Origin: Candidatus Sabulitectum silens
Lineage (GTDB): Bacteria > Fermentibacterota > Fermentibacteria > Fermentibacterales > JCC-6
Length of the DNA stretch: 64,000 bases
Direction of reading: 5' to 3'
Assembly (NCBI GenBank): GCA_001875255.1
Contig: MJAN01000001.1
Location: forward strand, 248,001-312,000
The notes under the pieces are model-generated. The model did no database searches, was not told where the DNA came from, and worked only from the letters and a program-made list of their open reading frames with translations. The translations under genes and the position numbers were made by a program. Positions 1 to 8,052 of this stretch are shown piece by piece; the first letter of the stretch is position 1, and each line of letters begins with the position of its first letter.

Positions 1-1254
1 ATGGCCTCCTTGAGATCGGTGTACCTCATCACATAGATGATGGGAGCGAAGGTTTCCGAGAGTACAATACCCTGCTGCCTGTCCACCTCAATGATGGTGG
101 GTGTAACGAAGAATCCATTCCCGCAGCCGTCAGCTTCGTGCAGGGTTCCCCCATGAACGATGCGGCCACCCTGGGCCTTCGCCTTCTCTATGGTTGACTT
201 GAAGTCCTCAACCGCGGAGCCGTCCACCAGGGGCCCGACTATGGTGGCAGGATCAAGGGGTGTTCCGATGTTGACCCTTTCGTACACCTTCTTCAGGGAC
301 CGGAGGAATTCGTCATAGACCTTCTCGTGAACTATGACCCTCCTGGTAGATGTGCACCTCTGGCCGGCGGTGGCCAGTGCCCCGAAGGCCACGCCCTTTA
401 CCGCCATGTCCATGTCCGCGGCGGGGGTGATCACAGCGCAGTTGTTCCCGCCCAGTTCAAGGATGGACTTGCCGAACCTGGCGGCGGTCCTTTCCCCAAC
501 CCTGCGGCCCACACCGGTGGAGCCGGTGAAGGAGATCAGGGGAAGTCTCTCATCGCTGACCATTCTCTCGCCGATGACCCTTCCGCTGCCCGAGGCCAGG
601 AAGAAGACCGGCGGAAGCCCGTTCCTCTCAAGTACCCTGTTGGCCACTCGGGTGGTTGCCACCGCGGTGATGAGGGCGCTGCTGGACGGTTTCCATACCG
701 TTACGTCGCCAACCACCGCGGCGATAAGGGCATTCCAGGCCCACACCGCCGCAGGGAAGTTAAAGGAGGTGATCACACCGATTACCCCCAGGGGAAGCCA
801 CTGCTCGATCAGTCTGTGCTCAGGTCTCTCACTGGCGATGTTCAGACCATAGAGCTGTCTGGAGAGGCCCACGGAGAAGTTGGCTATGTCCACCGCCTCC
901 TGGATCTCTCCGGCGCCTTCGGTAAGGGTCTTGCCCACCTCAAGGGTTACCAGCAGGCCAAGGAGTTCCTTGTGCTTCATGAGTTCCCTGCCAATTTCCC
1001 CACGATCTCCCCCTTCCGGGGGAGGGGATGCGGGACCACTGCAGATATGATCTCCCGGCGGCGGCGATTACCCTTTCGTAGTCCTCCTCTTCGCCCTGGG
1101 CAACGGCGCCCAGCACGGACCCGTCGATGGGACTAACGGATTCTATTGTCCTTCTGCCCTCCACGGGCATCCATTCACCGTGAAAAACTCCTGACAACGT
1201 TTCCTCGAGGCCAAGTCCTTCAAATACCTTCTTCTTCGCTTCAGCGATGGTCAT
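1..1254 (-). CDS. Aldehyde dehydrogenase, ALDH7-like, partial
   Basis: NAD(P)-dependent oxidation of an aldehyde to the acid. Read from ATG 1254, which follows GGAGCAGCT. Visible landmarks are FTGSTGVGRR (about 505-535), ELGGNNCAVI (about 435-465), the catalytic cysteine in GQRCTSTRR (about 340-366) and NGFFVTPTIIEVD (about 85-125). The GQRCT and FFVTPTIIE blocks resemble the ALDH7 (aminoadipic-semialdehyde dehydrogenase) branch; the true substrate is not visible. The 3' end runs off the window. The frame is lost twice near 1003-1018, in a G5 and a G4 run (minus strand); adding one G to each restores an uninterrupted protein. It is divergent from the MATE gene with a 115 bp gap. Confidence 0.88.
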
Positions 1255-1369
1255 AGCTGCTCCAATATTGATAAAGTGGCAAGGTTATGTCTGATGTTCA
1301 TAACGACCCGTTGAATATACAGGATTCCTCCGCCGGTGGTGCATTGGCCCTCCCCGGGATTTCTTCGTT

Positions 1370-2824
1370 ATGTTCACCGGAACACCCGACAGACGGATCG
1401 AGCCGGATTTGAGAAAAACTCCCTCCACCGGTATGGTGGACATGACCACTGGTTCAGTGAGGAAGAAGCTCCTTCTCCTCGCCTGGCCGGTAATGCTCTC
1501 CCACCTCCTTCAGACCCTCTACAACCTCGCCGACGCCTTCTGGTTGGGAAAGCTGGGCAGACAGGCCCTCACCGCGCCCACAATAACCATGCATGTTTTC
1601 TTCATAGGTTTCGCCCTTGCCATGGGCCTCAGCGCCGCGGGTACAACCCTGGTCAGCCAGTACAAGGGTGCCGGCGACGGCGGAAAGGCTTCCCATGTCG
1701 CCGGTCAGCTCTTCATTCTCCTCACCGGGATAGGCATCGCCCTGGGAGTGACAGGGTTCTTTCTCACTCCCAGAATACTGGACATTCTCCAGACACCGGC
1801 GGACTCCTGGCAGATGACCTATGAATACATGCGGTGGATATTCGCCGGGTTTCCCCTGATGTTCGCCTTTTTCGTGTACCAGAGCATAAATACCGGCCTG
1901 GGAGACACGGTGGGACCAATGCAGGTGAACCTTGTTACAGTAGGTCTGAACGTAATACTGGACCCAGTGCTTATCTTCGGCCTGGGCCCCTTTCCGGAAA
2001 TGGGAGTGGTTGGCGCCGCCGTGGCAACTGTGTTCAGCCGTGCCCTTGCCTCAACCATAGGAATGGTGAGGCTGTTCCGTGGCGGCAACGGCCTCCAGAT
2101 AACACTTGGGGACATGAAGCCCCACAGAGAGACCATGGCCAAGATACTGAAGGTGGGCCTTCCCGTGGGTCTTGGACAGCTTGGGACCAGCCTTGGCTTC
2201 ACCTTCATGATAGGAATAGTCAACTCATTCGGAAGCGTGGTTACCGCCGCCTTCGGTGTGGGGAACAGGATCATTCACATGGCCATGGTCCCCGCCATGG
2301 GTCTCAGTCAGGCCAACGCCACTGCGGTGGGGCAGAACCTCGGAGCTGGGAAACCCGAGAGGGCGGAAAAGTCTTCAATGTCCGCCCTTCTCCTCATAGG
2401 AATGATCCTTCTGCCCATGACCCTCTGCATGTTCTTCTTCGGCGGGGACATATCCCGGGCATTCGTTAACGACCCAGAGGTGATTGCCCTGGGCAGGGTC
2501 ATGTTCAGGATAACCACCCCATCGGTGTTCATCTTCGGCTTCCTTCTGGTGCTTCTGGGCAGCTTCCAGGGTTCAGGATACACCGTGCCCGTCATGGTAC
2601 TGAACATGTCCCGTCTGTGGCTTCTTAGGATACCCGGGGCCTATCTTCTGGCCTACACCGTTGGTATGGGCCCCATGGGCATCTGGTGGGCCATGTTCAT
2701 CTCCAACACGGTAACAGCCGTTTCCGGTTTCATCTGGTTCCGAAGGGGAACCTGGAAGACCAGGGGGGGGAAGCTTACCGCGGACGCCACCAGAACACCC
2801 CTGACCGCAACGGACCTCGACTGA
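1370..2824 (+). CDS. MATE family multidrug/Na+ efflux transporter
   Basis: Intact 484-residue membrane protein of about 12 hydrophobic segments, the usual MATE length of about 450-480. The N-terminal block with LAWPVMLSHLLQTLYNLADA matches the first helix of the family, and the second half repeats the pattern (VGLPVGLGQLGTSLGF). Known members export cationic drugs or metabolites with Na+ or H+. The start is unsettled: ATG 1370 lacks a clear ribosome site, and ATG 1433 or 1442 would begin right before the conserved domain (MTTGSVRKK), so the first 24 residues may not be made. The stop codon abuts the stop of the convergent TauE gene with no space between them. Confidence 0.9.
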   Translation: MFTGTPDRRIEPDLRKTPSTGMVDMTTGSVRKKLLLLAWPVMLSHLLQTLYNLADAFWLGKLGRQALTAPTITMHVFFIGFALAMGLSAAGTTLVSQYKGAGDGGKASHVAGQLFILLTGIGIALGVTGFFLTPRILDILQTPADSWQMTYEYMRWIFAGFPLMFAFFVYQSINTGLGDTVGPMQVNLVTVGLNVILDPVLIFGLGPFPEMGVVGAAVATVFSRALASTIGMVRLFRGGNGLQITLGDMKPHRETMAKILKVGLPVGLGQLGTSLGFTFMIGIVNSFGSVVTAAFGVGNRIIHMAMVPAMGLSQANATAVGQNLGAGKPERAEKSSMSALLLIGMILLPMTLCMFFFGGDISRAFVNDPEVIALGRVMFRITTPSVFIFGFLLVLLGSFQGSGYTVPVMVLNMSRLWLLRIPGAYLLAYTVGMGPMGIWWAMFISNTVTAVSGFIWFRRGTWKTRGGKLTADATRTPLTATDLD

Positions 2825-3505
2825 TCAGACCACAGCCTGGACCGCTCCGAATACCCCCAGCAGGGCGAGGATGACCAATGCTGCCCTCCTGAAGACCGAA
2901 CTGTCCACCCTTCCCGCGGCGTATATGCCAAGGGACCCGCCCATGGCCGCCGCAGGCAGGAAAAGCCCAGCACGAAGCAGGTGAGCAGAGGTGGCAACCC
3001 CCATACCCAGGAAGGATGGGATGGCGATAATGGTGAGCACAAGGAAGAACGCCGACAGATTTCCACGGAAGGAGTCCTTCTCGGTCTCCGTTGCCGACAG
3101 ATAGATCACCGCCGGAGGACCGCTGAAGGTGGTAAGCCCGTTGAGCAGACCTGACATGGCCCCGGTTACACCCATGCCCATGGGGGTCCGCCTCATCCTG
3201 GGAGCCCACCTGGAAAGGGACAGAAGCGACGCCCCGGTGACGGAGACACCAATGATCAGCCTTACGGTAACATCGGGAAGTGATCCGAGAAGCCATGCCC
3301 CCAGAGGTGTAAAGGCCATCCCCGCCAGGGCCAGTGGAAGGAAACCCTTCAGCCGCAGCTTTCCCCTGGAGGACACAAGCACCATGGTATTCAGCACAAG
3401 GCTTGAGACCGCTATCACCGGAACCGCCCAAGACGCCGGAGCGAACATGCAGATTATGGGCAGGGCCAGCAGGGAATAGCCGAACCCGCAGAACCCCTGA
3501 AGCAT
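2825..3505 (-). CDS. TauE/SafE family sulfite/anion permease
   Basis: Membrane protein of at least 226 residues, about 7-8 hydrophobic segments, with the paired family signature seen as QGFCGFGYSLLALP near the N terminus and GLLNGLTTFSGPP mid-protein. Relatives are proposed exporters of sulfite, sulfoacetate or other small organosulfur anions; substrate unknown here. From ATG 3505 the first helix is cut short and there is no ribosome site. In the same frame, an upstream stretch encoding AVFVVIFFAA completes the helix, and a CTG at 3544 lies six bases after GGAGG, so a rare CTG start is plausible (see findings). Convergent with MATE. Confidence 0.82.
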   Translation of the reverse strand: MLQGFCGFGYSLLALPIICMFAPASWAVPVIAVSSLVLNTMVLVSSRGKLRLKGFLPLALAGMAFTPLGAWLLGSLPDVTVRLIIGVSVTGASLLSLSRWAPRMRRTPMGMGVTGAMSGLLNGLTTFSGPPAVIYLSATETEKDSFRGNLSAFFLVLTIIAIPSFLGMGVATSAHLLRAGLFLPAAAMGGSLGIYAAGRVDSSVFRRAALVILALLGVFGAVQAVV

Positions 3506-3616
3506 CGCCGCGAAGAAGATGACAACAAATACAGCGCCGAGCAGACCACACCTCCAGTGAAGAACGGCAGCGAATATAGTATGTTAGCCCGGCTGACGGA
3601 GAAAGGCGGTGAAAAC

Positions 3617-4063
3617 ATGAGATGGTGGATCGACGAACCGAAGCTCATGGGCTCCCACAACCCCAGGCAGTCGGAACTGCGGAAAATAGACAACCTGACC
3701 ACCATTGTTTCCCTGGTCGACCCCACGGAATCCAGGCTGAACTACAACCCCGCCCTCCCCGGGGTAAAGTGGGTGGAGATCCCGGTACGGGACTACACCG
3801 CCCCCACAGTGGAGAACCTGCTGCACTTCCTTCAGATAGTGGAGGAGTCCCCGGGCACCGTCCTCGTGCACTGCGAGGGAGGCAACGGAAGGACCGGCAC
3901 CTTCGGCGCCGCCTGGCTCATGCGTACTGGTGAGATATGGGCCACCCGGGCCATCGAGCTCCTGCGTGAGAACAACCCCGAGGCCGTTGAGACCGACGAG
4001 CAGAAAGCCGTTCTCATCGGTTTTGAAAAACGGCTTAAAGCCATCCGTAAATTTGACAAATAG
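3617..4063 (+). CDS. Dual-specificity/tyrosine protein phosphatase
   Basis: Small (148-residue) cysteine phosphatase. The P-loop HCEGGNGRTG fits the HCx5R(S/T) signature, with the catalytic Cys and Arg and a general-acid candidate Asp in VRDYTAP upstream. The compact form resembles CDKN3-like or archaeal-type phosphatases that remove phosphate from Tyr or Ser/Thr; the target is unknown. ATG 3617 was chosen over the in-frame ATG 3557 because AAAGGCGGTG precedes it and the domain begins there. It is the last high-GC gene before the repeat-bounded island. Confidence 0.83.
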   Translation: MRWWIDEPKLMGSHNPRQSELRKIDNLTTIVSLVDPTESRLNYNPALPGVKWVEIPVRDYTAPTVENLLHFLQIVEESPGTVLVHCEGGNGRTGTFGAAWLMRTGEIWATRAIELLRENNPEAVETDEQKAVLIGFEKRLKAIRKFDK

Positions 4064-4112
4064 ATCTCGCATCTAGCTGATATAAAAGCAATTAAGCATG
4101 TCCCTCTGAGTC

Positions 4113-4190
4113 GTTCGAATTCGGTTTAGGGTGCCAAAGCGAATCTTCGAACTTATAGCATTAGCTCGAAGAGTATCCATACGGGGTACC
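4113..4190 (+). repeat. Island repeat unit 1 (degenerate + good copy)
   Basis: Left boundary of the island. A degenerate copy (4113-4135, begins GTTCGAAT, ends AGGGTGCC) is followed after 28 bases, which contain TTCGAA and CTTATAG, by a better copy (4164-4190: GCTCGAAGAGTATCC then ATACGGGGTACC). Confidence 0.7.
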
Positions 4191-4332
4191 GTTAATACCC
4201 ATTGCAAAAGTGGAGTTATAGAACTGAATTTAAATAAAATTTAACGAATGAAAGTCATCCTTGTTTATAAGAGTACCCAGTGTTATATTGAATAAGGAAT
4301 AAAATGATACAAGTCATGAGGAAGGGATACAT

Positions 4333-4799
4333 ATGAAAAATCTGATAATCAGTTGTAATGTGTTTGCGTTTATGCTTTTTTGCAGTTGTGTATTTAGCTC
4401 AGATAACACAGATCATGCCTATGCAAGATACTCTAAGGAACTTCCATTCGCGGTGACTCAGATTACGGATGAAGGTTTCTATGGAGACTCTTATATGTAT
4501 TTACAACCATTCCAATTTTCACTGATGGGTTTTATTTAGTTGAATCTCCTGACATGTTTACTCAAGTCTTTGAACAAAGCTCTCCAGAAGCTGGTTTTTT
4601 TCAAACCCTTTTTCCTGAAGGAGGTATGCTACTTATCCACATTTCAGAGACAGAGATTGGTTACCTTCCGTATGAACACATGATACTTCTTGAAGGCAAT
4701 ACGGTTATAATTGATGAGCATACTTTTATTCATGATTCGACGCAAGTAGGTGCTTCACAAGAGTGTTTCAGCATAGTTGGAGTTATTCCCGCTCCTTGA
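4333..4799 (+). CDS. Small secreted protein, unknown function (frameshifted)
   Basis: I do not recognise it. It begins at ATG 4333 with a lipoprotein-like signal (LLFCSCVFSS: a Cys follows the hydrophobic stretch, but the lipobox is poor). The frame breaks near 4500; adding one T to the TTT run in tatttacaacc joins it to the downstream frame (IPIFTDGFYLVESP...), giving one protein of about 155 residues ending in SIVGVIPAP at 4799. It is the only gene between repeat units 1 and 2. Its base composition is low in GC (38 % over 4381-4440) relative to the flanking chromosome. Envelope location is inferred from the signal only. Confidence 0.55.
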
Positions 4800-4927
4800 A
4801 CTCTTTGGATGTTAGAAAACCCCTGATTGTAAGGTAGTGTGAAAGTCACAAAACAGAGTTGCCGTCTTTAACTTGGACTTGGTCGGGAAAATACACTACC
4901 CTTAAGAGTGAGCATCGCTTTCAGCTA

Positions 4928-5000
4928 GTTCGAAAAGCGTCCACTATGGGGCTCATAATTCCTTATAGAACCGTTCGAAACGTGTCCAATACGGGGTGCC
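4928..5000 (+). repeat. Island repeat unit 2 (paired direct copies)
   Basis: Copy A 4928-4954 (GTTCGAAAAGCGTCC, ACTATGGGGCTC), 18-base spacer 4955-4972 (ATAATTCCTTATAGAACC, with a small ATAA/TTAT hairpin), copy B 4973-5000 (GTTCGAAACGTGTCC, AATACGGGGTGCC). The spacer is nearly the same as in the unit at 9863. Confidence 0.85.
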
Positions 5001-5072
5001 ATTCAATCAACACACTAATGGTCAAACATGCTGCATCCAGCAGCTAGTAGTTCTTCCGTTATTGCAGTAGCC

Positions 5073-5678
5073 TTACCTGAAATCTGACTTAATCGATCCC
5101 CAGGTATTTCGAGATAACCCGGTGTTTGATTCTTCAACCTTTAGGTCTGTGATGAGCCAGTCCATATAGCAGTAGTTTTGATAGTATCCATTCTCGATAT
5201 AGTGGAAGTAGTACTCTATTTTAAGAATATCATCCTGTTGAACCGGTCCAATAGTGATAGACTCAAATCCAGAATCTGAAGCTTCATGGTAACTCCACGT
5301 ATGCATAATGCCAGTTTCGTGACCATAGTATTGATAAGCGTAAGAAGTATCTGAATTTAGGATAACTCTTGCTTCTATCCATGTCCAGATACCACCATCA
5401 TAAACACCACTGCTGAAATCAAACCAATGCCAGAAAGATACGTCAAGTTCCTTGCCGGCAGCTGAGGCAGGAATTGAAAGATCGGAGGAGTATAGCAATT
5501 CAGGAGTGTATGTTCCCGTATAATTATTTAGGTGGTAGTAAAGATATGCTCCAGAATCATTGAAATCCCAATTATCTGTCCAAGACCAACCTGCAGGTTG
5601 CTCCTTGAAGTCCCACTCCCAAAGGGTTTCGGCCCGTAAAGGATTAGCCAGAGATATCAATAAACAAAACAAAGACAT
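5073..5678 (-). CDS. Secreted beta-sandwich-like protein with W-G-I-K-F tail
   Basis: Intact 201 residues. Signal peptide MSLFCLLISLANPLRA then AETLWEWDF; the rest is rich in Trp, Tyr and Asp and reads like a carbohydrate-binding or jelly-roll type fold (ETLWEWDFKEQPAGWSWT, the alternating pattern KIEYYFHYIE), but I cannot name a family. The last residues, LSRNTWGSIKSDFR, match the tails of two secreted proteins at the other end of the window (63040 and 63267), which suggests a shared C-terminal signal. It is the only gene between repeat units 2 and 3, and reads against the repeat direction. Confidence 0.6.
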   Translation of the reverse strand: MSLFCLLISLANPLRAETLWEWDFKEQPAGWSWTDNWDFNDSGAYLYYHLNNYTGTYTPELLYSSDLSIPASAAGKELDVSFWHWFDFSSGVYDGGIWTWIEARVILNSDTSYAYQYYGHETGIMHTWSYHEASDSGFESITIGPVQQDDILKIEYYFHYIENGYYQNYCYMDWLITDLKVEESNTGLSRNTWGSIKSDFR

Positions 5679-5840
5679 ATAAAGATGAATGGTACTACCC
5701 TACCTTTCAGTGAGATCCACCATTCCCTTACTCTATTATCTCTTCATCACCTTGTCAATCGTATACGAATGAAATTCCTGCAGAATATGGAACTATCAGA
5801 TGCAGGCTACCTAAATGAATGATACATGTCATCTATTGCA

Positions 5841-5915
5841 GTTCTAAGAGTGTCCACAACGGGGTACCAGTTTCTTAGCAGGAGAAAGTTCGAAAACTAT
5901 TCAATACGGGGTGCG
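5841..5915 (+). repeat. Island repeat unit 3 (paired direct copies)
   Basis: Copy A 5841-5868 (GTTCTAAGAGTGTCC, ACAACGGGGTACC), 19-base spacer, copy B 5888-5915 (GTTCGAAAACTATTC, AATACGGGGTGCG). It lies between two genes that both read on the minus strand. Confidence 0.85.
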
Positions 5916-5955
5916 AAATGAAAACAAGAACTACCTCAGTTGTCTGGGGTGGTGA

Positions 5956-6432
5956 TTATTCCGATGTCTCCACGGAGTTTTCACTGGTGAAAGGTTTGAA
6001 TATGCGAAACAGCTCAAATTCCGATACTGCGGAAGTGAGGCATAGTTCTTCATTCTCAAGGTCGGTTCTTATTAGAAAGCCTTCTCCATCGTTGAAGCTT
6101 ACAACTCCCAGAATAACATCGGTTTGATAAGAGCCGGTGTTGTCTACTCCTTCTCTATATTCGAACCTGAGGATGCCCGCAGTCTTCGTAATAAATCCAA
6201 ACCTCTGACGCATCTCCTGAGATATGAATGCATCCTGTTCTGGAATGAACAAGTACTGTGAGTCGGTGATACTCAGTGTTCCGATGTGCACAAAATTGAC
6301 ATTGCTGTCCCCAAAATAACCATCGAGAACTTCCCAGTCGCCTTCAAGTACATTCAGGGTTCCAGTGTCATCAGCGGCAGGTATCGAAAGTATTGCATGG
6401 AGCAGTGATATTGCAGCGATCGTTAGAAGCAT
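5956..6432 (-). CDS. Secreted protein, unknown function
   Basis: Not recognised. Starting at ATG 6432, which follows a GGGGGG ribosome site, it has 158 residues: signal peptide MLLTIAAISLLHAILSIPA, then a small beta-rich domain (LNVLEGDWEVLDGYFGD, IGTLSITDSQYLFIPE) that looks like lipocalin/META-like strand repetition, though that is only an impression. An in-frame ATG at 6480 would add 16 non-signal residues and is less likely. It shares its inter-repeat segment with the divergent gene at 6652. No catalytic motif is seen. Confidence 0.55.
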   Translation of the reverse strand: MLLTIAAISLLHAILSIPAADDTGTLNVLEGDWEVLDGYFGDSNVNFVHIGTLSITDSQYLFIPEQDAFISQEMRQRFGFITKTAGILRFEYREGVDNTGSYQTDVILGVVSFNDGEGFLIRTDLENEELCLTSAVSEFELFRIFKPFTSENSVETSE

Positions 6433-6651
6433 TAGTATCCCCCCCTGGGTTCCGGTGCTTTCGAAGTTACTCCTGTGCAATATACAACAAGGGTTTGATG
6501 CAGATAAAGGCAGTATGGGTTATCAGAAACTGTTCTGTACTCGTTAGGTATTCCAGGTGGTCCAAAGTGTTTTCTGGGAACACTGTTCCATATCCAGGGA
6601 TAGGACGTCTAGAGGTTCCTGAGGATACTAACGTGAACTGAAGAGGTTAAA

Positions 6652-7175
6652 TTGTTGTTTCTTGTTCTTGCAGTTTTCTTGTCTGTTCCTGAGACTGATC
6701 TGCTTCCATTAGATGAGACTGTAAACCTGAATCCGGATATAATTCTCGGTGATGAGGTTGCAGAATTGTTCGAAGTGTCTGAGTTTGTCTTTACAGTTAG
6801 AAGTGTTACTCGGCGACTTTCCATGCTTGGCTGGATATCCGAAAGGTACGATATAGAAATCGGGCATGAATTAAAGGGAGATCTGCCTGAAAACACAGTG
6901 TTTATGTACACCTTTCCCTGTGGGATGTATTCAAATCAGTTATCATCTCTCACTGAAGGAGAAGGACTAGTTGTCTTTGCATCAATACTGAGTTCTCCGG
7001 GAAGCATGGAGGGTCTCCGTTCCAGTCTCGGTACTTTGAGCGTGTGTTTGTATACTCCGACTTTGAAGTGAAAGAAAGTAACGGAATTCGTGAGATGAAC
7101 ACCGCTTCTGGAAGTGAAGTTTCTTTGCCGGAAGAGTGCCCTTTGTTTTGTCTGACCGGTTTTGCAGAGTACTAA
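6652..7175 (+). CDS. Small secreted protein, unknown (TTG start, frameshifted)
   Basis: Starts at TTG 6652 behind AAGAGG with a short signal (LLFLVLAVFLSVPETD). A domain with VRSVTRRLSMLGWISERYDIEI follows, resembling the beta-rich fold of small OB/TIMP-like secreted proteins (weak resemblance, no claim). The frame is lost near 7008: GAGGGT needs one more G, after which the protein continues as SPFQSRYFERVFVYSD and ends LCLTGFAEY-like at 7175, about 174 residues. Cysteines CPLFC close the C terminus. No repeat separates it from the divergent gene at 5956. Confidence 0.5.
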
Positions 7176-7227
7176 AGGTCTTCATAGGAGAAGATAGTCA
7201 ACTGACTGACTGGAGAAGGCAGCTCCA

Positions 7228-7300
7228 GTTCCATAAGCATCCACAGGGGTGCCAGGCCCCATTTACAAAATAGTTCGAAAACTGTCCAATACGGGGTGCC
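7228..7300 (+). repeat. Island repeat unit 4 (paired direct copies)
   Basis: Copy A 7228-7253 (degenerate: GTTCCATAAGCATCC, ACAGGGGTGCC), 19-base spacer, copy B 7273-7300, the consensus form (GTTCGAAAACTGTCC, AATACGGGGTGCC). Confidence 0.85.
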
Positions 7301-7376
7301 GAGTCTTATCCTGAGTGATGTTAGGAACAATCTTCTTCAGCAGAACTAAAGGCTTTTACGCTGAAGGGATTCTGAT

Positions 7377-7883
7377 ATGTTGCTAATAGTGTTATTCTCG
7401 TATGGATTTGCTACTTCTGATTCTCTCGCTCCGCACTCACTTCCCGGTATTGAAGCCACCTTGATTGAGAGTATTGGTGCATCCTATGGATATCATCTAA
7501 GCCTTCAGGAACACCCGAAGAATGTCTTCCTTTTTTCCTGCGGCCCATTCTTCCAGTTTCGGCAGTCAATAGAGGCTGATCAATTGTGGGGTATGGGGAT
7601 AGAAGCAGAGTTTAGAACATATAAGGTAGATGGATATTCTGGATTTTTCTATTCTGCTATTAGCGGCTTCGATGTAAGATGGTCCATGGAGGGGCATAGG
7701 ACTGAGACCATAAGAGCAGGTGTGAAATTGGGATTAAGCCATTGCTTGAGTGAAACCGATATTCAGATGGACATTGAACCAAATGTGAATCTTGGTCTTT
7801 CAATGGGTGAAACACCGGAAGCCGATTCGCCATTCGAACCGGATCCCTTTCTTGAGTTAGGACTTGATTTCCTTGTTCACTAG
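7377..7883 (+). CDS. Putative secreted/outer-membrane beta-barrel-like protein
   Basis: Intact 168 residues from ATG 7377 (GAAGGGA upstream). A very short hydrophobic start (MLLIVLFSYGFATS) is followed by alternating polar/hydrophobic strands with aromatic girdle-like residues (ASYGYHLSLQ, VFLFSCGPFFQFRQS, AGVKLGLSHCL, LELGLDFLVH). This is the pattern of small outer-membrane barrels; the terminal LGLDFLVH would be a last strand. Family not recognised. It sits alone between repeat units 4 and 5. Confidence 0.5.
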   Translation: MLLIVLFSYGFATSDSLAPHSLPGIEATLIESIGASYGYHLSLQEHPKNVFLFSCGPFFQFRQSIEADQLWGMGIEAEFRTYKVDGYSGFFYSAISGFDVRWSMEGHRTETIRAGVKLGLSHCLSETDIQMDIEPNVNLGLSMGETPEADSPFEPDPFLELGLDFLVH

Positions 7884-7904
7884 CTGTATCCCTTGATGAG
7901 AATT

Positions 7905-7932
7905 GTTATAAGACTGTCCACTACGGGGTGCC
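7905..7932 (+). repeat. Island repeat unit 5 (single copy)
   Basis: One copy, GTTATAAGACTGTCC then ACTACGGGGTGCC, 21 bases after the stop of the upstream gene. I see no partner. Confidence 0.8.
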
Positions 7933-8052
7933 AGATACAGTCTCTCCCACTCCTCTTCTTGTGCTCCCACTTTGTCGCGTATATGTTCAGTAGGCTGAAG
8001 ACTGCTTGTTTAGTTTACTGATCCGACTATCAATACCCTGCTGGAGGTTCTT

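Noticed and set aside
327-1136. Long plus-strand frame opposite the aldehyde dehydrogenase
   Set aside because: It is the antisense shadow of a high-GC coding region; the minus strand carries clear ALDH motifs.
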